A stretch of DNA of 64,000 nucleotides, from contig NZ_JAAAWN010000001.1 in the NCBI RefSeq assembly GCF_010500865.1, positions 186,001 through 250,000 on the forward strand, in the 5' to 3' direction. Below the pieces are notes generated by a model, which had not been told where the DNA came from, searched no databases, and saw only the letters and a program-made list of their open reading frames with translations. Within the stretch, counting starts at the first letter, position 1. Each line of letters starts with the position of its first letter. The position numbers and the translations under genes are program-made. Below are positions 9,318 to 19,170 of the stretch, piece by piece. The stretch is from Alteromonas profundi. GTDB taxonomy: Bacteria; Pseudomonadota; Gammaproteobacteria; Enterobacterales; Alteromonadaceae.

Positions 9318-10060
9318 TGTGGAAGTGGTTACATCCCTACGCTAAAACTGAAAATGCCTACCAGTTATGTTTAACCTTGCAACCCTGGTTATGGGTAGGA
9401 GCGTTGGCGTGTTTGCTTATTGGCTCTGTTTGGGGGTTAGCGTTTGCGCCGCAGGATTATCAGCAAGGTGACTCGTTTAGAATTATCTACATTCATGTAC
9501 CTAGTGCTATTTTATCAATGAGTACGTACGTGGCTATGGCGGTAGCGGCTTTGGTTGGTATGGTGTGGCAGTGGCGAACGGCCTATATGGCAATGATTGC
9601 TATGGCACCAGTAGGTGCAGTAATGACGTTTATTGCCTTGTTCACTGGAGCGGCATGGGGCAAACCTATGTGGGGCGCGTGGTGGGTATGGGATGCACGA
9701 CTCACCTCTGAGCTTATTCTATTGTTCCTTTATATCGGCGTTATCGCTCTTTACGGTACGTTTGAAGACAAACAACAAGGCGGTAAAGCGGCGGGTATTA
9801 TGGCTTTAGTGGGAGTGATAAACGTTCCCATTATTCACTATTCCGTTGAGTGGTGGAATACCTTGCATCAGGGCGCCACCATTAGTAAGTTTGACAACCC
9901 ATCTATTGCGCCAGAGATGTTATGGCCGTTGTTAGTTAATTTACTCGGCTTTGCGTTATTTATAGCGGCTGTCACCACAGTGCGTCTTCGTAACGAGATT
10001 ATTGTTCGTGAAATGCATAGACCCTGGGTGGTTAAGTTGGCGCAAAAAGGGGAGAAGTAA
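9317..10060 (+). CDS. ccmC: Heme-handling protein CcmC
   Basis: Six-helix inner-membrane protein of 247 residues that loads heme onto CcmE. It begins MWKWLHPYAKTENAY. The tryptophan-rich WWD signature reads WGAWWVWDARLTSELILL, and the flanking heme-ligand histidines are in YIHVPSA and near HYSVEWWNTLHQG. An upstream in-frame extension of the same reading frame runs back inside ccmB but is not real coding sequence. ATG 9317 overlaps the ccmB stop as TGATG and gives the expected family length. Confidence 0.96.
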   Translation: MWKWLHPYAKTENAYQLCLTLQPWLWVGALACLLIGSVWGLAFAPQDYQQGDSFRIIYIHVPSAILSMSTYVAMAVAALVGMVWQWRTAYMAMIAMAPVGAVMTFIALFTGAAWGKPMWGAWWVWDARLTSELILLFLYIGVIALYGTFEDKQQGGKAAGIMALVGVINVPIIHYSVEWWNTLHQGATISKFDNPSIAPEMLWPLLVNLLGFALFIAAVTTVRLRNEIIVREMHRPWVVKLAQKGEK

Positions 10061-10062
10061 CG

Positions 10063-10278
10063 ATGCAATTCGAATCATTTTCATCATTTTTAGCAATGGG
10101 TGGTTATGCGTTTTACGTGTGGATGTCCTTTGCCGTCACCTTCGGTGCCATGTTGCTACTTGCTGTGGGCAGTTATAGACAACATAAGGTACTACTCAAG
10201 TCGGTTGTTGCCGAACAGGCTCGTCAGTCTCGTATAAAACGGGCGCGAGCAAAAACAGCAGACATAAGTCCAGAATAA
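10063..10278 (+). CDS. ccmD: CcmD, small membrane subunit of the heme-release complex
   Basis: A 71-residue protein with one transmembrane helix (GGYAFYVWMSFAVTFGAMLLLAV) and a basic cytoplasmic tail (RQSRIKRARAK). It needs only position and topology for identification: it sits 2 bp after ccmC and before ccmE, and the ordering is the canonical one. In the family it stabilises CcmC-CcmE and links them to CcmAB. Sequence identity in this family is low, so the call rests on context as much as on sequence. Confidence 0.92.
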   Translation: MQFESFSSFLAMGGYAFYVWMSFAVTFGAMLLLAVGSYRQHKVLLKSVVAEQARQSRIKRARAKTADISPE

Positions 10279-10310
10279 CCGTTTTATCAGCCTTGAAGTG
10301 AGATAGTGGC

Positions 10311-10793
10311 ATGAATCCAAGAAGAAAGCAGCGCTTGGCCGTGGTAGGAATAATAGTCGCATTGGTGGCAGGGGCTATCGGCTTAATGCTTTTCGCATTA
10401 AACGATAGTATAGATTTATTTTATACCCCAAGTGAAATTATAGAGGGTAAAAATGGCCAAAAGCCCCAAGTTGGACAGCGGCTGCGTATTGGTGGGATGG
10501 TGGTTCCAGGCAGCGTGAGTCGCGATAGCCAAAGTTTGGCCGTGCGCTTTGATTTGATAGACACCGGCCCTACCGTTACTGTCACCTACAATGGCATTCT
10601 GCCTGATTTATTCCGCGAAGGACAAGGAATTGTTGCAACCGGTGTGCTTAGCGCAGAAGGCCAAATTAAGGCCCAGGAAGTGTTGGCTAAACATGACGAA
10701 GAGTACATGCCCCCTGAATTGGCAGAGAAGATGAAAGGAATTAAACACGTTAATCCTAACAACGCCTCTCAAAACGGCTCTGGAGAAGGTTAG
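10311..10793 (+). CDS. ccmE: Periplasmic heme chaperone CcmE
   Basis: Membrane-anchored periplasmic heme chaperone, 160 residues. One N-terminal helix ([22 protein letters not shown]) is followed by the OB-fold domain: [19 protein letters not shown] and [21 protein letters not shown]. The covalent heme-binding histidine lies in [13 protein letters not shown], the canonical H-x-x-x-Y motif of the family. A flexible polar C-terminus follows. It sits third to fourth in the operon with 32 bp after ccmD. Confidence 0.97.
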   Translation: MNPRRKQRLAVVGIIVALVAGAIGLMLFALNDSIDLFYTPSEIIEGKNGQKPQVGQRLRIGGMVVPGSVSRDSQSLAVRFDLIDTGPTVTVTYNGILPDLFREGQGIVATGVLSAEGQIKAQEVLAKHDEEYMPPELAEKMKGIKHVNPNNASQNGSGEG

Positions 10794-10795
10794 TT

Positions 10796-12796
10796 ATGGT
10801 TCCTGAAATTGGTAATATAGCGTTAACACTAGCGCTGGTGCTGTCGATTTTACTTGCCGTTTACCCGCTATGGGGCGCGCATCGACAGCATGAAACGCTT
10901 ATGGCAACCGCCAAACCCTTAGCCATCGGCTTGTTCTTCTTCACCCTCATTGCTTATATTTGTCTGACCTATGCTTTTGTCACCGACGATTTTAGCGTGG
11001 CCTATGTGGCGCAGCATTCGAACAGTAAATTGCCGATTTATTATAAAATAACGGCAGTGTGGGGCGGCCACGAAGGATCCTTCCTATTGTGGGTGTTAAT
11101 GTTGTCGATATGGACGGTAGCGGTGGCTATATTTAGCCGTGGGATCCCGTTAGCTATGGTAGCAAGAGTGTTGTCGGTACTTGGTATGGTAGGGATCGGT
11201 TTCTATCTATTTATGCTGCTTACCTCTAACCCCTTCGATAGTATGCTGCCATTTTTTCCTGTCGATGGGCGGGATCTTAATCCATTGCTGCAAGACTTCG
11301 GCATGATAATACACCCGCCTATGCTGTATATGGGGTATGTAGGGTTTTCTGTTGCCTTCGCGTTTGCAATATCTGCATTAATTTCAGGGCAGTTAGATTC
11401 TACATGGGCGCGTTGGTCACGCCCTTGGGTTATTGCTGCGTGGTCATTTTTAACAGTAGGTATCGCGCTAGGGAGCTGGTGGGCTTATTATGAACTTGGC
11501 TGGGGCGGCTGGTGGTTCTGGGACCCTGTAGAAAATGCGTCTTTTATGCCCTGGCTAGTAGGTACAGCGCTTATGCACTCTTTAGCCGTTACCGAAAAAC
11601 GTAAAGCATTTAAATCGTGGACGGTATTATTGGCTATCGCAGCGTTTAGCTTAAGCTTGCTAGGCACCTTTTTAGTCCGTTCAGGCGTTATTGTTTCAGT
11701 GCATTCGTTTGCCAGTGATCCTACCCGTGGTTTGTTTATTCTAGGTATCCTCATCGCCTTAAGTGGTTTTGGACTGTTACTGTACGCTATGCGGGCTTCA
11801 TCACTTAAAAGCCCAGGACGGTATCAAGCCTTTTCACGAGAAGTACTTTTAATGGGGAACAATGTTTTCCTATGCGCAGCCACGCTGGTTGTTCTGCTTG
11901 GTACTTTGCTGCCCTTAGTGCATAAAGAGTTAGGCTTGGGCAGTATTTCGGTAGGCGCACCTTTCTTCAACCAGATGTTTACCCTATTGATAGTGCCCTT
12001 TGTGCTTATTTTAGGGCTAGGGCCATTAACGCGTTGGAAGCAACAAAGCGCGGCGGCGCTAAAAAAACAACTGTTAGTGGCAAGTGGTATAGCGCTAAGC
12101 GCGGGAATATTAGTTAATTTTGCCTACGACACCCCAACGTATATGGGGGTGTTAGGTATGATTTTAGTATTTTGGATATTGGTAACTACGGTATTAGAAG
12201 TTATTCAACGTCTGTCGTCTACGCCATCAAATAGCAGTACTTTAGCGAAACTGCGCCTGCTTACACCGAGCCACTGGGGTATGGTGCTGGGACATGTTGG
12301 CTTTGCTATCAGTATCATTGGAATAACACTCGTATCAAACTATGAGATGGAACGTGACGTGCGTATGGAAGTAGGAGAAACCGTCACCCTGGGCAGTTAT
12401 GACTTCACCTTTAGTGCATTAACTCAGGCTGATGGCCCTAATTATACCGCCGACGCTGGTGTATTTAATGTGGCAGAAGCAGGGCAACCTTTGGTTACGC
12501 TAACGCCGGAAAAACGTATGTACACAGTGCAACGTATGCCGATGACCGAGGCTGCCATTCATTCAACCATTAGTCGCGACCTGTTTATTGCCATGGGCGA
12601 GCCATTAGACGATGGTGCATGGGCTATTCGTATTTACATTAAACCTTTCGTGGTATGGCTGTGGGCCGGGGCAGTGGTAATGGCTATAGGTGGGATATGT
12701 TCGATAAGTGATAAGCGCTACCGCATGGCTAAGGTGAAAAAAGTCACCGCGGCGTTTCGTAAGGTTGTGCCTGAACAAGCTACAGGAGATGCGTAA
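10796..12796 (+). CDS. ccmF: Cytochrome c heme lyase subunit CcmF
   Basis: Large (666-residue) inner-membrane heme lyase component that reduces and transfers heme from CcmE to the apocytochrome. The WWD motif GWGGWWFWDPVENASFMPW is intact, as are the histidine-bearing segments GGHEGSFLLW, IIHPPMLYMGY and LGTFLVRSGVIVSVHSFA. It has around fourteen hydrophobic helices and a periplasmic domain near the C-terminus (~residues 520-625). GGAGAAGG lies just before the ccmE stop and serves ATG 10796; the 3' end overlaps ccmG (TAATG). Confidence 0.97.
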   Translation: MVPEIGNIALTLALVLSILLAVYPLWGAHRQHETLMATAKPLAIGLFFFTLIAYICLTYAFVTDDFSVAYVAQHSNSKLPIYYKITAVWGGHEGSFLLWVLMLSIWTVAVAIFSRGIPLAMVARVLSVLGMVGIGFYLFMLLTSNPFDSMLPFFPVDGRDLNPLLQDFGMIIHPPMLYMGYVGFSVAFAFAISALISGQLDSTWARWSRPWVIAAWSFLTVGIALGSWWAYYELGWGGWWFWDPVENASFMPWLVGTALMHSLAVTEKRKAFKSWTVLLAIAAFSLSLLGTFLVRSGVIVSVHSFASDPTRGLFILGILIALSGFGLLLYAMRASSLKSPGRYQAFSREVLLMGNNVFLCAATLVVLLGTLLPLVHKELGLGSISVGAPFFNQMFTLLIVPFVLILGLGPLTRWKQQSAAALKKQLLVASGIALSAGILVNFAYDTPTYMGVLGMILVFWILVTTVLEVIQRLSSTPSNSSTLAKLRLLTPSHWGMVLGHVGFAISIIGITLVSNYEMERDVRMEVGETVTLGSYDFTFSALTQADGPNYTADAGVFNVAEAGQPLVTLTPEKRMYTVQRMPMTEAAIHSTISRDLFIAMGEPLDDGAWAIRIYIKPFVVWLWAGAVVMAIGGICSISDKRYRMAKVKKVTAAFRKVVPEQATGDA

Positions 12797-13398
12797 TGAA
12801 AAAAGCCCCCTTGGTTATTATCCCATTATTACTGTTTAGCTTATTGGTGGTATTTTTATTCAAAGGCTTGTTCTCTGATCCCAGAGAATTAGATTCACAG
12901 GCCAACGGTAAGCCTGTGCCAGCGTTTTCATTACCAGATTTGATGCAGCCTGACATTACCTATACCGCAGAATCGTTAAAAGGACGGGTAACTCTGCTGA
13001 ATGTGTGGGGCGTTTGGTGCGTAACCTGTGCGGTGGAAATGCCTTATTTAACCGCTTTAAAGGAACAGCAAAACGTTAATATTGTTGGGCTGTACTTCGA
13101 CCAAGATCTCGACCCCGATTTTGGCACAAAAACCTTATCACGGGTGCAGCAAGAAGTGACCGATATGCTTGCACGATATGGTAACCCTTATGCCTTCAAT
13201 ATTTTTGATGTGTATCGTGATACCTCGTTGGATTTAGGGGTAACAGGCGCGCCTGAGCACTTTTTAATTGATGCCAATGGAATTATTCGTATGCATCACA
13301 TTGGCGATATAAATGAACGTGTGTGGACAAACAAAGTAGGCCCTATGTATAAAAAGCTGGTGGAAGAATCGCAAGCTGAAAAGGTTGCGGCAATATGA
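12796..13398 (+). CDS. ccmG: Thioredoxin-like protein CcmG/DsbE
   Basis: A 200-residue membrane-tethered periplasmic thiol oxidoreductase that keeps the apocytochrome CXXCH motif reduced for heme attachment. The N-terminal anchor is LVIIPLLLFSLLVVFLFKGLF. The thioredoxin active site reads WGVWCVTCAVEMP; the first Cys is preceded by the GVW form typical of CcmG. The cis-proline loop is GVTGAPEHFLID. It starts at the ccmF stop and overlaps ccmH by ATGA. Confidence 0.96.
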   Translation: MKKAPLVIIPLLLFSLLVVFLFKGLFSDPRELDSQANGKPVPAFSLPDLMQPDITYTAESLKGRVTLLNVWGVWCVTCAVEMPYLTALKEQQNVNIVGLYFDQDLDPDFGTKTLSRVQQEVTDMLARYGNPYAFNIFDVYRDTSLDLGVTGAPEHFLIDANGIIRMHHIGDINERVWTNKVGPMYKKLVEESQAEKVAAI

Positions 13399-13838
13399 AG
13401 TGGTTTATTTTCTGTATTGCGACTATTTTCACATTCAACGCACACGCCGCTGAAGATAACTTTGCCTTTGAGACACCTGCACAGCGCGCTCAATTTTTAT
13501 CATTGACGGCGGAGTTACGCTGCCCGATGTGCCAAAATCAGAACATTGCCGACAGTGACGCGATGATTGCTCACGATATGCGAAGAAAAGTATATACCCT
13601 ATTAAAGCAAGGTAAATCTGAGCAAGAAGTCATTGACTATATGAAAGCCCGCTATGGCGATTTTGTCCATTACCAGCCGCCGGTAACGCCAGCTACTATG
13701 TGGTTGTGGGCAGCCCCTGTTCTGTTCGTGATAATTGCATTTATTTTTATTATTCGCCGCAGACCTAACAGTCAACCCGAAGATATGGCCGCGAAGCTTG
13801 CCAAGGCGGACAAAATGTTGGAGCAAGAAAGAGAATGA
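13395..13838 (+). CDS. ccmH: Apocytochrome thiol-reductase subunit CcmH (short form)
   Basis: A 147-residue protein with a cleavable signal (MKWFIFCIATIFTFNAHA) and the redox motif LRCPMCQNQNIADSDA. Its three-helix CcmH/NrfF domain ends in one transmembrane helix (MWLWAAPVLFVIIAFIFIIRRR). This is the split arrangement in which the TPR half is a separate gene, ccmI, unlike the fused E. coli CcmH. It overlaps both neighbours by 4 bp (ATGA). Confidence 0.95.
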   Translation: MKWFIFCIATIFTFNAHAAEDNFAFETPAQRAQFLSLTAELRCPMCQNQNIADSDAMIAHDMRRKVYTLLKQGKSEQEVIDYMKARYGDFVHYQPPVTPATMWLWAAPVLFVIIAFIFIIRRRPNSQPEDMAAKLAKADKMLEQERE

Positions 13839-15109
13839 GTTGGTCGGAATTCTATTTGATTGTATCTGGCTTAATAACCTTAGTTATTATGGCGGTGGTA
13901 TTTCCCTGGTTGCGGGGTAAAAATCATGCAAAAGTGGACAGTTTAAACAATGCACAAATTGTTAAACAACGCCTAGGGGAGTTAGACCGAGAAGTAAAAG
14001 AAGGGCTCATTAGCGAGCGTGATAAACGCCAAGCGGTAGATGAGCTTAAATTAGCCTTGGTTGATGAAGCAGCATTTGAGAAAGCGCAGACGGGAAGCGC
14101 GTTACTTCCTCTTAGTGTGGGCGCTTTGCTCGCTCTGGTGGTAGGTGTGCTGGTATACGTGAATGTAAATCAGATACCGCAAGTGCAAAAGGCCTCTGAT
14201 GCTGTCGCCGCGCTACCTGAGCTTAGTCAACAGCTTGCAAGTGGCAACGGCACTAATTTGTCGCCCCAGGATATCGCAAATCTAGCGCTGGCTATTCGCC
14301 AACGTTTGCGCCAGGCACCCGGTGATGACACAGGTTGGATGTATTATGGCCGACTTATGTTGAGCCTTGGCGAAGAGGTTCAAGCCATTGAGGCGATAGA
14401 CAGAGCCGTTACCTTGGCGCCCGAAAAAGAGGCCAACCGAATTACCCTAGCACAGGCCTTACTAAGCACAGGCGAAGTAAATAACCTTACTCGTTCACAA
14501 GGTATTTTGGCTGATTTGCTAAGCGCTAACCCACAAAACGACAATTTAGCGCTGATGATGACGGTGGTGTCAGCACAACTTGGTGACTTAGATAATACTC
14601 AGCGCTATTATGCGCAAGTGAAAGACAAACTGCCTTCTGACAGTGATATGGCAGAGCGGTTAGCAAGCAGAATTGCCCAGCTAGAAGCGCAAGCCAACGC
14701 GCTAATTACACCTAATGAACGGTCCGCTGCCAATCCGAGCCAACAGATGGATGAAAAAACGGGGTATTCAATCAGCATTTCACTTGCTGATGTTGCCCGT
14801 GATTCTATTCCTGAAGATGGATTTTTAATTGTCTTCGCGCAAGATGCGAATAGCGAAAATAGAATGCCGGCGGCGGTGGTCAAGTTACCGTTAGGTCGTT
14901 TCCCATTGACCGTGTCCCTTACCAGTGAAGACGCAATGCTAGCGCAATACAGCCTGACGAATTTGAAAAAGATTAAGCTAACGGCACGCATTTCAGAAGA
15001 TGAGAATGTGGCAACGAAGGCTGGGGAGTGGGAAGGCAGCACTACCGCGAATGTGGTATCTCAACAGGTACAAAAAGTAAATATCATTATTAATAAGGAA
15101 CTAGAGTGA
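13835..15109 (+). CDS. ccmI: Cytochrome c maturation TPR protein CcmI
   Basis: A 424-residue protein with two N-terminal membrane helices (residues ~5-25 and ~90-110). A cytoplasmic loop between them contains a Lys/Glu-rich leucine-zipper-like stretch (LGELDREVKEGLISERDKRQAVDELKLALVDE). A periplasmic TPR region follows (DDTGWMYYGRLMLSLGEEVQAIEAIDRAVTLAPE and later repeats). The C-terminal ~115 residues form a beta-rich domain of the kind found in CcmI/NrfG fusions. It delivers apocytochrome to CcmFH. The stop overlaps the next gene's GTG start. Confidence 0.92.
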   Translation: MSWSEFYLIVSGLITLVIMAVVFPWLRGKNHAKVDSLNNAQIVKQRLGELDREVKEGLISERDKRQAVDELKLALVDEAAFEKAQTGSALLPLSVGALLALVVGVLVYVNVNQIPQVQKASDAVAALPELSQQLASGNGTNLSPQDIANLALAIRQRLRQAPGDDTGWMYYGRLMLSLGEEVQAIEAIDRAVTLAPEKEANRITLAQALLSTGEVNNLTRSQGILADLLSANPQNDNLALMMTVVSAQLGDLDNTQRYYAQVKDKLPSDSDMAERLASRIAQLEAQANALITPNERSAANPSQQMDEKTGYSISISLADVARDSIPEDGFLIVFAQDANSENRMPAAVVKLPLGRFPLTVSLTSEDAMLAQYSLTNLKKIKLTARISEDENVATKAGEWEGSTTANVVSQQVQKVNIIINKELE

Positions 15110-15972
15110 TTAATAAATCTCAATGGCTTGTGTTAAGCAGTGTTCTTTTTTCTGTGTTGCTAACAGGCTGTGCAACGAACAACGGCGCACACCAAGTAAA
15201 TGATAGTGCCAATCAAACTCAGATTGATAGCGCAGATCCTCGCGATCCTTTAGAACCTATTAACCGCGTAATGTGGGACTTTAACTGGGAAGTTCTTGAT
15301 GCCTATATTTTAAGGCCGGTAACCGTAGGCTATGTAACAGTGATGCCACAGTTTGCCCGTACTGGCTTACTGAATGCGGCCGAAAACCTTCAAGAGCCCG
15401 CTAATATGTTAAACAATATGTTTCAAGGCAAAGTTGACGATGGTTTGGACAGCTTAGCCCGTTTTTTAATAAACAGCTCTATTGGGCTTTTTGGCACTAT
15501 TGATGTTGCCACAAAAATAGGTATTGAGCAGAAAGAAGAAGAGTTTGGCGAGACCCTTGGTACTATGGGTGTGGGTACGGGGCCATTTTTGATGCTGCCT
15601 GCACTTGGCCCTAACGACCCAAGAAGTTTTACGGGCGAAGTAGTGGATGGCACTGTTTATCCGATGGCAGTTATCAATAGCCAATTTGCAATCGCGCGCT
15701 ACCTGGTCTCTTTGCTTGAAACTCGCGCCTCTTTGATTGACCAAGAGTCGCAAATTGAACAGTCAGTGGATGATTATGCGTTTATTAAAAATGCGTATTT
15801 TGAAAACTTGGCTTTTAAAGTCTCAGATGGCAAAAGTAGTGAAAAAGCCATAGATGAAGAGCAATTAGATGACTTTGCAGAGTTTGAATCTATGCTTGAT
15901 TATGAAGAGTACGATGAGGTGGAAAGCATCACAGACGAGGTAGACAAAGAGCAGGAAAATGAAAACCCGTAG
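15106..15972 (+). CDS. mlaA: Phospholipid-binding lipoprotein MlaA (VacJ)
   Basis: Outer-membrane lipoprotein of the Mla retrograde phospholipid transport system, 288 residues. The signal peptide ends in the lipobox LLTGC. The VacJ domain is plain: DPLEPINRVMWDFNWEVLDAYILRPV, then GLLNAAENLQEPANMLNNMFQGK and LPALGPNDPRSFTGEVVD. The C-terminal ~45 residues are strongly acidic. The start is GTG 15106, overlapping the ccmI stop as GTGA with AAGGAA upstream, so it is translationally coupled to the ccm operon. A bidirectional terminator follows. Confidence 0.95.
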   Translation: MINKSQWLVLSSVLFSVLLTGCATNNGAHQVNDSANQTQIDSADPRDPLEPINRVMWDFNWEVLDAYILRPVTVGYVTVMPQFARTGLLNAAENLQEPANMLNNMFQGKVDDGLDSLARFLINSSIGLFGTIDVATKIGIEQKEEEFGETLGTMGVGTGPFLMLPALGPNDPRSFTGEVVDGTVYPMAVINSQFAIARYLVSLLETRASLIDQESQIEQSVDDYAFIKNAYFENLAFKVSDGKSSEKAIDEEQLDDFAEFESMLDYEEYDEVESITDEVDKEQENENP

Positions 15973-16021
15973 TTAACGGTATTCACTTATCATAGTGCGT
16001 CAGTCACACTCACGATAAAAT

Positions 16022-16050
16022 AAAAAAAACCCTCGTATGAGGGTTTTTTT
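16022..16050. terminator. Bidirectional terminator between mlaA and galE
   Basis: A-run, CCCTC, GTAT loop, GAGGG, T-run: a perfectly symmetric hairpin that works for both convergent genes. Confidence 0.92.
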
Positions 16051-16066
16051 AATGGCGAGTTTCCGC

Positions 16067-17092
16067 CTAGTTGTCTTTAGGATACCCCTGAGGGTTGTTA
16101 GACTGCCAGTGCCAGGTGTCCTCACACATTGCATCTAACCCTTTATCCGCATGCCAGTTTAACTCAGTAGCTGCTTTAGTCGGGTCAGCATAGCATGCTG
16201 CTACATCGCCGCTTCTGCGCGGCGCTATTGAATAAGGAATCGACTTACCTGAAGCTTTCTCAAATGCCTTGACCATTTCTAATACAGAGTAACCTTGACC
16301 TGTACCTAGGTTATACTTATCCAACCCCATATTAAGGGCTAGGCGGTCTAAGGCTTTTAAGTGACCGTTGGCTAAGTCTTCTACGTGTATATAGTCTCGT
16401 ACGCCAGTGCCATCAGGGGTATCGTAATCGTCACCAAATACACTCAGTTTTTCCAGTTTACCTGTGGCAACTTGCGAGATATAGGGCATAAGGTTATTGG
16501 GGATACCATTTGGATCTTCGCCTATTTGACCAGAAGCATGGGCGCCTACAGGGTTAAAGTAACGTAGAAGCACGATGTTCCATTCGTTATCGGCTACATA
16601 TAAATCAGATAAAACATGCTCAACCATGAGCTTTGACATGCCATAAGGGTTAGTGGGGTGGCCAGTAGCCATATCTTCTCTTAAAGGTAAGGAAGCCGGA
16701 TCGCCGTAAACAGTAGCAGATGAGCTAAATACAATGTTTTTAACTTGGTGCTTTTGCATTGCATTACATAAAGTAAGCGTGCCATACACATTGTTTTCGT
16801 AATACGAAAGAGGCTTTTGCACCGACTCACCAACAGCTTTTAGCCCGGCAAAGTGGATAACCGCAAAAATAGCGTGTTCACTAAAAATATCATCTAGTAC
16901 CGCGGTATCGCGAATATCGCCTTGCACAAATGTTACCGAGCGGTTTGCTAAAGCTTCAACCCGGCGTAGCGATTCTGCACTGGCGTTACATAAGTTATCG
17001 AGTACTACCACACTATAATCTTGTGCTAATAGTTGAAGAACAGTATGGCTGCCAATATAACCTGCGCCACCGGTCACTAAGATAGTCTTCAT
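16067..17092 (-). CDS. galE: UDP-glucose 4-epimerase GalE
   Basis: A 341-residue extended SDR enzyme interconverting UDP-glucose and UDP-galactose, a precursor supply step for surface glycans. NAD-binding [10 protein letters not shown] is at residues 7-16, the [10 protein letters not shown] segment supplies the catalytic Ser, and [12 protein letters not shown] supplies the Tyr-x-x-x-Lys pair. RYFNPVGAH and [11 protein letters not shown] are typical of GalE. Its ATG overlaps the stop of the upstream small membrane-protein gene by 4 bp. Together with galU (27.7 kb) it provides sugar nucleotides beside the capsule export genes. Confidence 0.96.
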   Translation of the reverse strand: MKTILVTGGAGYIGSHTVLQLLAQDYSVVVLDNLCNASAESLRRVEALANRSVTFVQGDIRDTAVLDDIFSEHAIFAVIHFAGLKAVGESVQKPLSYYENNVYGTLTLCNAMQKHQVKNIVFSSSATVYGDPASLPLREDMATGHPTNPYGMSKLMVEHVLSDLYVADNEWNIVLLRYFNPVGAHASGQIGEDPNGIPNNLMPYISQVATGKLEKLSVFGDDYDTPDGTGVRDYIHVEDLANGHLKALDRLALNMGLDKYNLGTGQGYSVLEMVKAFEKASGKSIPYSIAPRRSGDVAACYADPTKAATELNWHADKGLDAMCEDTWHWQSNNPQGYPKDN

Positions 17093-17391
17093 TCATTTTC
17101 CTTTTCTGATGCAGAGGGTAAATATTTCGCACTCATGGAGTATTGAATTGGCTTCACTAATAACGGGTATAGTAAAAATACGAAGCCAGCCCAGAGTAAA
17201 GCTGTCCAGTTTGATGCAGTTTGTAAGATTAACGCAAATACCGGCACTATGATAAGCAGTTTTAATAAGTTCAATAGTGTCTTTTCTGGAACCGTCAACT
17301 TTTTAGAAGCCGCGTCCAATCGTTCCATACGTTCAGCGAGAGGGAGGTGTTGCAGTGAGGGAATACGTCGGGTGGAGAAATAAAAATTCAT
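17089..17391 (-). CDS. Small two-helix membrane protein, unknown function
   Basis: 100 residues. A polar N-terminus with [25 protein letters not shown] is followed by two adjacent hydrophobic helices ([18 protein letters not shown] and [18 protein letters not shown]) and a short charged tail. It overlaps galE by ATGA and is therefore co-transcribed and probably coupled with it. I do not recognise the family with confidence. A conserved Alteromonadales small membrane protein is likely. No catalytic motif is visible. Confidence 0.7.
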   Translation of the reverse strand: MNFYFSTRRIPSLQHLPLAERMERLDAASKKLTVPEKTLLNLLKLLIIVPVFALILQTASNWTALLWAGFVFLLYPLLVKPIQYSMSAKYLPSASEKENE

Positions 17392-17403
17392 AGCATACTC
17401 AAA

Positions 17404-17440
17404 TAAAAAACCGCCGAAACAAAGACTGTTACGGCGGTTA
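17404..17440 (-). terminator. Terminator downstream of the POT transporter
   Basis: CCGCCG (17411-17416) pairs with CGGCGG (17432-17437). On the minus strand the hairpin is followed by TTTTTTATTT. It lies between the peptide transporter gene and the small gene upstream of galE. Confidence 0.75.
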
Positions 17441-17501
17441 TTGTAGGTGATTGTAACACCAGTTGGAACTGTTTATCTCTTTACGTTCCTGTTACACCCA
17501 G

Positions 17502-19019
17502 TTAAGGTTTCGCAGTAGTAAGATTATCTTCTTGAGGAAGCTTTTCCCATTTGCGTGTAATTAGCGCAAGTATCAGTACAACAAAACCGATTATGCCAGC
17601 AAACGTTGCTACGTTGCTAAATAACGCGGTTACATCGCCAGACTCATCTGTTCCGAATGCACCGGCCATAACGCCAGCTATTACGCTGCCTATTGAATAG
17701 GTAAGTACGAATAACCCCATTAACTGTCCCGAGAAACGACGTGGAGAGAGTTTACTGACGGCACTTAACGCCACAGGGCTTAAACAAAGTTCGCCCACGG
17801 TATGTAGGAAATAAGTAGCCACTAGCCAATAGGGCGCCACTTTTTGATCGCCAGCAGCATACATAGCAGCAAAGAACATTACTACAAAGCCACTGCCCAT
17901 TATTAGCGTACCGATAGCACACTTTACGCCATAAGAAGGGTCAAGCATGCGTTTGCCTAATTGAATCCACAATACGGCGAAAAACGGTGATAGCGCGATG
18001 ATGAAAATTGAGTTTAAGCTTTGGAACCATGCAAAAGGTATTTCAAAATTAAGACTAAAAATATCTAGCATTCTATCGGTGTTTTCGTTGGCAAAAACAT
18101 TCAACGATGCCCCTGCTTGTTCAAATCCGGCAAAGAAACATGCCGATGCAACGCAAATAAGGAACAGAGAAATCATACGTTTTTTCTCGTTTACACTAAG
18201 GTCGCCAAAGAAAAAGATAAATGAGAAATACAGGAGGAAAATAGCAGTAAATAGATAGGCCACGTATTCGGCAACCTGAACTACATCAATAACAAGGTAG
18301 CCAAACGACATTGCATACGTAACCGCAGCTAGGGTAACTAAAAATACGATGATACCTGTCCAGCTATTTTTTACCCCCGATGCTGAAAGCCTAACAGTAG
18401 GTTTACTCGAAGCCTCTGGAAGTTTGTACTGCGTTAATCGGTATTGAATGAGCCCGAGCCCCATACCTACTGCCGCGGCACCAAATGCCCAGTGATAGCC
18501 CTGCTCTACAGCTAACCAGCCGCACACGAAGTTACCAATGATAGAGCCAATGTTGATCCCCATATAGTAGAGTGTGTAGCCACTATCTCTGCGGGAATCT
18601 TTTTCGCCATATAGCTGGCCTACCATGGCACTGATATTCGGTTTTAGCAGCCCTGTACCCAGAACAACTAAAATAAGACCGACGAAAAAGGTTGAGGTAG
18701 TCGGTATCGCTAATACTATATGACCGCTCATAATAATGAGGCCGCCATACCACACCGCTTTTTGGCCGCCAAACAAGCGGTCAGCTAACCAGCCCCCTGA
18801 CAAGCCCATGAAGTAAACGGCTCCGGTGTATAAGCCATATATCGCGTATGCGTTCTCTTTATCAAGACCTAGGCCTTGCTGCTCTATTGCCAGCATCATA
18901 AAGATTACTAGCAGCGCGCGCATGCCGTAATAGCTCATTCGTTCCCACATTTCTGTGAAAAATAAAGTTTGTAGGCCCCCTGGATGGCCGAAGAAACTTG
19001 AATCGTTAGATGGTTTCAT
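17502..19019 (-). CDS. POT-family proton-dependent oligopeptide transporter
   Basis: A 505-residue major facilitator of the POT/PTR family with about 14 hydrophobic helices. The opening GHPGGLQTLFFTEMWERMSYYGMRALLVIFM carries the ExxERF-type motif (here EMWERMSYYG) used for proton coupling. LSGGWLADRLFGGQKAVWYGG and YTLYYMGINIGSIIG are the family signatures after helices 2 and 4. The family imports di- and tripeptides with protons. It has its own terminator and stands alone. Which peptides it prefers is not evident. Confidence 0.92.
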   Translation of the reverse strand: MKPSNDSSFFGHPGGLQTLFFTEMWERMSYYGMRALLVIFMMLAIEQQGLGLDKENAYAIYGLYTGAVYFMGLSGGWLADRLFGGQKAVWYGGLIIMSGHIVLAIPTTSTFFVGLILVVLGTGLLKPNISAMVGQLYGEKDSRRDSGYTLYYMGINIGSIIGNFVCGWLAVEQGYHWAFGAAAVGMGLGLIQYRLTQYKLPEASSKPTVRLSASGVKNSWTGIIVFLVTLAAVTYAMSFGYLVIDVVQVAEYVAYLFTAIFLLYFSFIFFFGDLSVNEKKRMISLFLICVASACFFAGFEQAGASLNVFANENTDRMLDIFSLNFEIPFAWFQSLNSIFIIALSPFFAVLWIQLGKRMLDPSYGVKCAIGTLIMGSGFVVMFFAAMYAAGDQKVAPYWLVATYFLHTVGELCLSPVALSAVSKLSPRRFSGQLMGLFVLTYSIGSVIAGVMAGAFGTDESGDVTALFSNVATFAGIIGFVVLILALITRKWEKLPQEDNLTTAKP

Positions 19020-19170
19020 AATTATATTTTAATTCCATATTGCTTATGGTTGTTATTGTAGAGCGCTGTTTAGGTCGGCTCTTTAATCATGCTCCTTTAG
19101 AGGATAGCTTCTTATACTAGAGCTAGCCTAAAGACACAACTTTAACGCGGTAATCTACTAAAATGCAGTG

